This document shows positions 61,221 through 64,000 of a DNA stretch of 64,000 nt, piece by piece. The DNA comes from Pseudomonadota bacterium (GTDB lineage Bacteria; Pseudomonadota; Alphaproteobacteria; Rhizobiales; Rhizobiaceae). The notes below the pieces were generated by a model. That model was given only the letters and a program-made list of their open reading frames with translations, was not told where the DNA came from and did no database searches. The stretch spans positions 1 to 64,000 of the forward strand of contig JAEXYH010000098.1 in the NCBI GenBank assembly GCA_023451735.1. Direction: 5' to 3'. Position 1 is the first letter of the stretch. Every line of letters starts with the position of its first letter. Both the position numbers and the translations under genes were made by a program.

Positions 61221-62159
61221 TCAGCGAAGGTCGATCTGCGCCTTCTCGCGCAATTCGTTGAGATATTTCTTGTCGTTCGGGTTTTCGCCGCTCTTTTCCG
61301 TCTTGCCAAGGTCTTCGGCGCGGAAAACAGCTTCTGCGGCAACGTCGTCGGAAACCTGACGCTGGTCGCATATGGCGAGGAATTCGACACCACGTTCGGT
61401 AATCTTGGTCGCGGTCGTACCGTTCTTGGCGTTCTCGATCAGCGGCTTCCAGTCATCCGGCAGGTTCGGCGTCATGACGCGGCCGAGATCACGGACGGAG
61501 ACGTCCATCATCGTTGCCGCAAAATCCTTGGCCTGGTCGCAGCCCGGGAACTTGGAGCGGGACGCTTCCGCCTGCGCCTTGCGCTTGTTGATGATCGCGT
61601 TACGCTTTGCGGCCGGCACGACGAAGATGATCTGTTTGAGGAAATATTCGGTCGTAACCGGCTTTTCTTTGCTTTCCTTCATGCGAGTGACGAGCTCCTG
61701 GCTCGACATGCGGCTACCACCACCGCCATAACGCGCGTTGAGCAGGCGAGGCCAGCTCATCTGTACGGCAATGAAACTTTTGAAATGCTCCGCTGTAACG
61801 CCGGCCTGGTCCAGAATCTTGCCCATCTGGGCGGGTGTCATCTTGTTGCTGGCAGCGAAGCGCGCGAAGGAGGCATCGACGTCGTCGGTGCTGACCGACA
61901 TCTTGACGCGGGCGATTTCCTGACGCTTGAGCGTCTCGTCGATCAGCTGCTCGCGGGCGGTCTTGGTATCCGCCTTCTGGCGCTGCAGGCGAAGGAAGGC
62001 GACACGACGCGCGACGTCGGCGGTGGTGATCGGCGTGCGGTTGACCACCGCGGCCACGCCACTGCTTTGGGCTGCCGCCACGACGGGATTGATGACGAGC
62101 GACGCCGCCAATGCGGTCATGGCGATCGCCAGCCTGCGCGTTCCGATCACTCCAAACAT
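61221..62159 (-). CDS. SurA-like periplasmic chaperone/peptidyl-prolyl isomerase
   Basis: Periplasmic protein of 312 residues that should assist outer-membrane protein folding. A signal peptide occupies the first 30 residues (RRLAIAMTALAASLVINPVV). The SurA N-terminal fold starts at VVNRTPITTADVARR, and a Met/Lys-rich chaperone part follows. No clear parvulin domain of full length is seen, so isomerase activity is doubtful. The ATG at 62159 is preceded by AGGAG seven bases away. It lies between lptD and pdxA, typical of alphaproteobacteria. Confidence 0.85.
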   Translation of the reverse strand: MFGVIGTRRLAIAMTALAASLVINPVVAAAQSSGVAAVVNRTPITTADVARRVAFLRLQRQKADTKTAREQLIDETLKRQEIARVKMSVSTDDVDASFARFAASNKMTPAQMGKILDQAGVTAEHFKSFIAVQMSWPRLLNARYGGGGSRMSSQELVTRMKESKEKPVTTEYFLKQIIFVVPAAKRNAIINKRKAQAEASRSKFPGCDQAKDFAATMMDVSVRDLGRVMTPNLPDDWKPLIENAKNGTTATKITERGVEFLAICDQRQVSDDVAAEAVFRAEDLGKTEKSGENPNDKKYLNELREKAQIDLR

Positions 62160-62291
62160 CAGTCCACTCCTCTTGCGCTCGGGACGTGTCATGCGACTTG
62201 CGGGCCGCCTTTTACTATAAGCGTGCCCGCATGCGCAATCGTTGCGGCAAAACCATGACGGCGCCAGAGGGGCACCGTCAATTCTGCGCGA

Positions 62292-64000
62292 TCAATAACG
62301 GAAAGTCTGCTGTTCGTCGTAATCGCTCGTCGAGCCGATATTGACGTCGCCGAGCGTCCTGAAGCTCAGGCGTGCGCCAATGCTCCAGTCGTTTGCCTTG
62401 CTCGAGTCCGTCTTCTCGGTATAGGCGATCGTGAAGATCGTGCACTCGTCGGCATAGCTGAAGCCGAGCCCGCGGCGCGTGACTTCGTTTTCATCAAGAT
62501 CCCAGGTCGCCTTGCCGGCAATTGACCAATTCTCGTTGACCCGGAAGCTCATCGACTTTTCCAGTATATTGGTCGAACTGGTCGAACCATAGTCCGGCTG
62601 GGCCTCGACCTTGGTGTAGACGAGCTTACCGGTCACGCGCGGCGTCTTGTAGTCGAATCCGACGTCAGTGCGGCGGACATCGAACGTATCCTTGTCGAAC
62701 CGGGTGTTCGTGGACAGGCTGAAGCCTTGCGGCAGGTCGATCGCCGCCATCGCGACAAAGTCCGAAACATCATTTTCGAGACCGGAATTGGCACCCGCAT
62801 TGACGAGATCGGCGCTGGCGAAGGAATTTTCGCCGGCGATCTGATAGGATTGACCGAAAATACCGCGCAGGCCGACGCCGTTGTCGAACGATCCGGTATA
62901 GCGGATGCCGACATTGGCGCGCGTGCCGCCCTCGATCCGGTCGTAACCGGAGAACTTGTCACGCTCGAACAGGCTGGTCGCATCGAAGACGAAGCTCTGT
63001 GCATCTTCGTTCGGCAAGCCGCCGGCCATCTGCTCGTCGGGACGTGCGTAAATCTGTGCAATCGGTTCGATGATATGGCTGCTGTTGCCGGCCGTGATCA
63101 GGAACGGATAGCGGGCTTCCAGACCAGCGGTAGCCATGTAGCGCCCGCTCGGATCGTTTTCCAGGGAACCGTCATACGGGCCGCCCGCACTGGACGAGGT
63201 GCTGCGCAGGCCATCGCCGCGCAACGCCAGCAACGGAGTCAATTGCAGTCCCTGTTCCGTCGTGATGGTGCGCTTCCACTCCGCCTCGGCGGTGAAGCGG
63301 GTGTAACTGCCTTCCAATCCCGGGAAACGATAGCTGTCGCCGCCGACGAGATAGTTATCGTCGGCGCGTCGCGACAGGTTCGTCAGGTTGGCGTTGATCG
63401 AGAGCTGGCCGCCGAAAAGGGGTTCCGGTGCATACCAGCTATAGTCGAGAACCGGATAGACGACCGCCTGCTGACGTTCGAGCAGGCTTGTCTCTGCATC
63501 GTCCTGTTCATCGAAATAGTAGCCATGCAGGTCGAAATAATTCCGCGTCCCGAGACCCGTCAGGTAGACATCGTTCGTAAACGTTTCTTTGTCGAAGTCT
63601 TCGAGGTTGTAAGTGCGCGAGAAGTTGTTGTCGCTCTGCACCATGACATCCCAGCCGAACGTCCAGCGCGGATTGATGTGGAACTCGCCCTTGGAGGCGC
63701 CCATGAAGCGGGTGTCGTCTTCCCGGTCGGCAGTTCCAGCTTCGAATGAATCCGAATTCTGCTGGTTGATACCGGCGAAGCGGAATGTGTGCTCGCCGGT
63801 TTCGAACTTGTTGCGGATCTCGCCTTCAACCAGAAGACCCTGGTTGCTGTAATAGGTCGGCGTGAGCGTGGCATCCATGCTCGGTGAAAAGACATGGTAA
63901 TAAGGGACGCTGACGCCGAAACCAAGATTATCATCGGCGCTGAACCGCGGGAACAGCAGGCCTGATTTCCGCTCGACGGTTTCGTCGGGGACGGTAATCG
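62292..64000 (-). CDS. lptD: LPS-assembly protein LptD, partial
   Basis: Outer-membrane beta-barrel that inserts lipopolysaccharide into the outer leaflet. The frame is open through to the window edge at 64000, so the N-terminal part is missing. The visible portion starts ITVPDETVERKSGLLFPRFS and continues GFGVSVPYYHVFSPSMDATL, both LptD marks, and ends with an aromatic residue (QQTFRY). The gene is complete at its 3' end; about 570 residues are present. Confidence 0.93.
   Translation of the reverse strand, partial: ITVPDETVERKSGLLFPRFSADDNLGFGVSVPYYHVFSPSMDATLTPTYYSNQGLLVEGEIRNKFETGEHTFRFAGINQQNSDSFEAGTADREDDTRFMGASKGEFHINPRWTFGWDVMVQSDNNFSRTYNLEDFDKETFTNDVYLTGLGTRNYFDLHGYYFDEQDDAETSLLERQQAVVYPVLDYSWYAPEPLFGGQLSINANLTNLSRRADDNYLVGGDSYRFPGLEGSYTRFTAEAEWKRTITTEQGLQLTPLLALRGDGLRSTSSSAGGPYDGSLENDPSGRYMATAGLEARYPFLITAGNSSHIIEPIAQIYARPDEQMAGGLPNEDAQSFVFDATSLFERDKFSGYDRIEGGTRANVGIRYTGSFDNGVGLRGIFGQSYQIAGENSFASADLVNAGANSGLENDVSDFVAMAAIDLPQGFSLSTNTRFDKDTFDVRRTDVGFDYKTPRVTGKLVYTKVEAQPDYGSTSSTNILEKSMSFRVNENWSIAGKATWDLDENEVTRRGLGFSYADECTIFTIAYTEKTDSSKANDWSIGARLSFRTLGDVNIGSTSDYDEQQTFRY

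Noticed and set aside
1..64000. tRNA, rRNA, CRISPR, insertion sequences, prophage
   Set aside because: I looked for T-loop signatures, repeat-spacer arrays, transposase motifs and integrase genes and found none; a dedicated search should confirm this.

Overview
The window looks like a chromosomal segment of an alphaproteobacterium of the Rhizobiales, most likely Rhizobiaceae (Rhizobium, Neorhizobium or Agrobacterium type). The reasons are the high GC content, the housekeeping gene order (lptD, surA-like, pdxA, rsmA; gmk, yicC, mltG, fabF, acpP, fabG, fabD; rpsF, rpsR, DUF2232, rplI, dnaB, alr, radA, cvpA, purF), the psd-pssA pair, a RirA-type iron operator motif and Rhizobiaceae-style intergenic palindromic repeats. 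I see no rRNA, tRNA, CRISPR array, insertion sequence or prophage. Genus and species cannot be fixed from this sequence alone.

Layout. 0-5.2 kb: iron/siderophore cluster (TonB receptor with a TGA-N9-TCA operator, AraC regulator, ABC exporter). 5.3-10.2 kb: small conserved genes, a Nudix hydrolase, a higBA toxin-antitoxin pair with a perfect operator palindrome, YnfA, SRAP and LysE genes. 10.4-13.2 kb: phosphatidylethanolamine synthesis (psd, pssA) and several microproteins. 13.2-19.4 kb: Atm1-like exporter, an unknown protein, a LysM protein, a LOG-type hydrolase and a cupin. 19.4-25.8 kb: RarD, a PCMT-like methyltransferase, a PPOX-family flavoprotein, a LysR/hydrolase divergent pair and cimA. 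25.8-29.1 kb: a compact operon (DUF559 nuclease fold, three tandem GFA proteins, proline iminopeptidase), with an inverted-repeat element at each end. 29.1-37.3 kb: cysS, DedA, SDR, purF, cvpA, radA, alr. 37.3-38.6 kb: a cobalamin riboswitch ahead of an orphan CbiM-like cobalt permease. 38.6-42.9 kb: dnaB and ribosomal proteins L9, S18 and S6. 43.2-46 kb: a long-form DyP peroxidase and an aldo/keto reductase. 46.2-52.9 kb: type II fatty acid synthesis (fabD, fabG, acpP, fabF), then mltG, yicC and gmk. 52.9-59.3 kb: a second cobalamin riboswitch controlling a five-gene BtuFCD/FecBCD-like uptake operon with two tandem binding proteins and a methyltransferase, diverging from a COG0523 GTPase with a Zur-like palindrome. 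59.3-64 kb: rsmA, pdxA, a SurA-like chaperone, and lptD running off the window.

The strongest theme is metal and cofactor homeostasis. There is iron uptake under a probable RirA operator, two B12 riboswitches on different transport genes, and a metal-chaperone GTPase next to one of them. The best candidate for a poorly described system is the riboswitch-controlled operon at 52.9-57.9 kb. The GFA-triplet operon and several microproteins with their own regulatory signals are secondary candidates. All functions are read from protein motifs and context; no database search was run.
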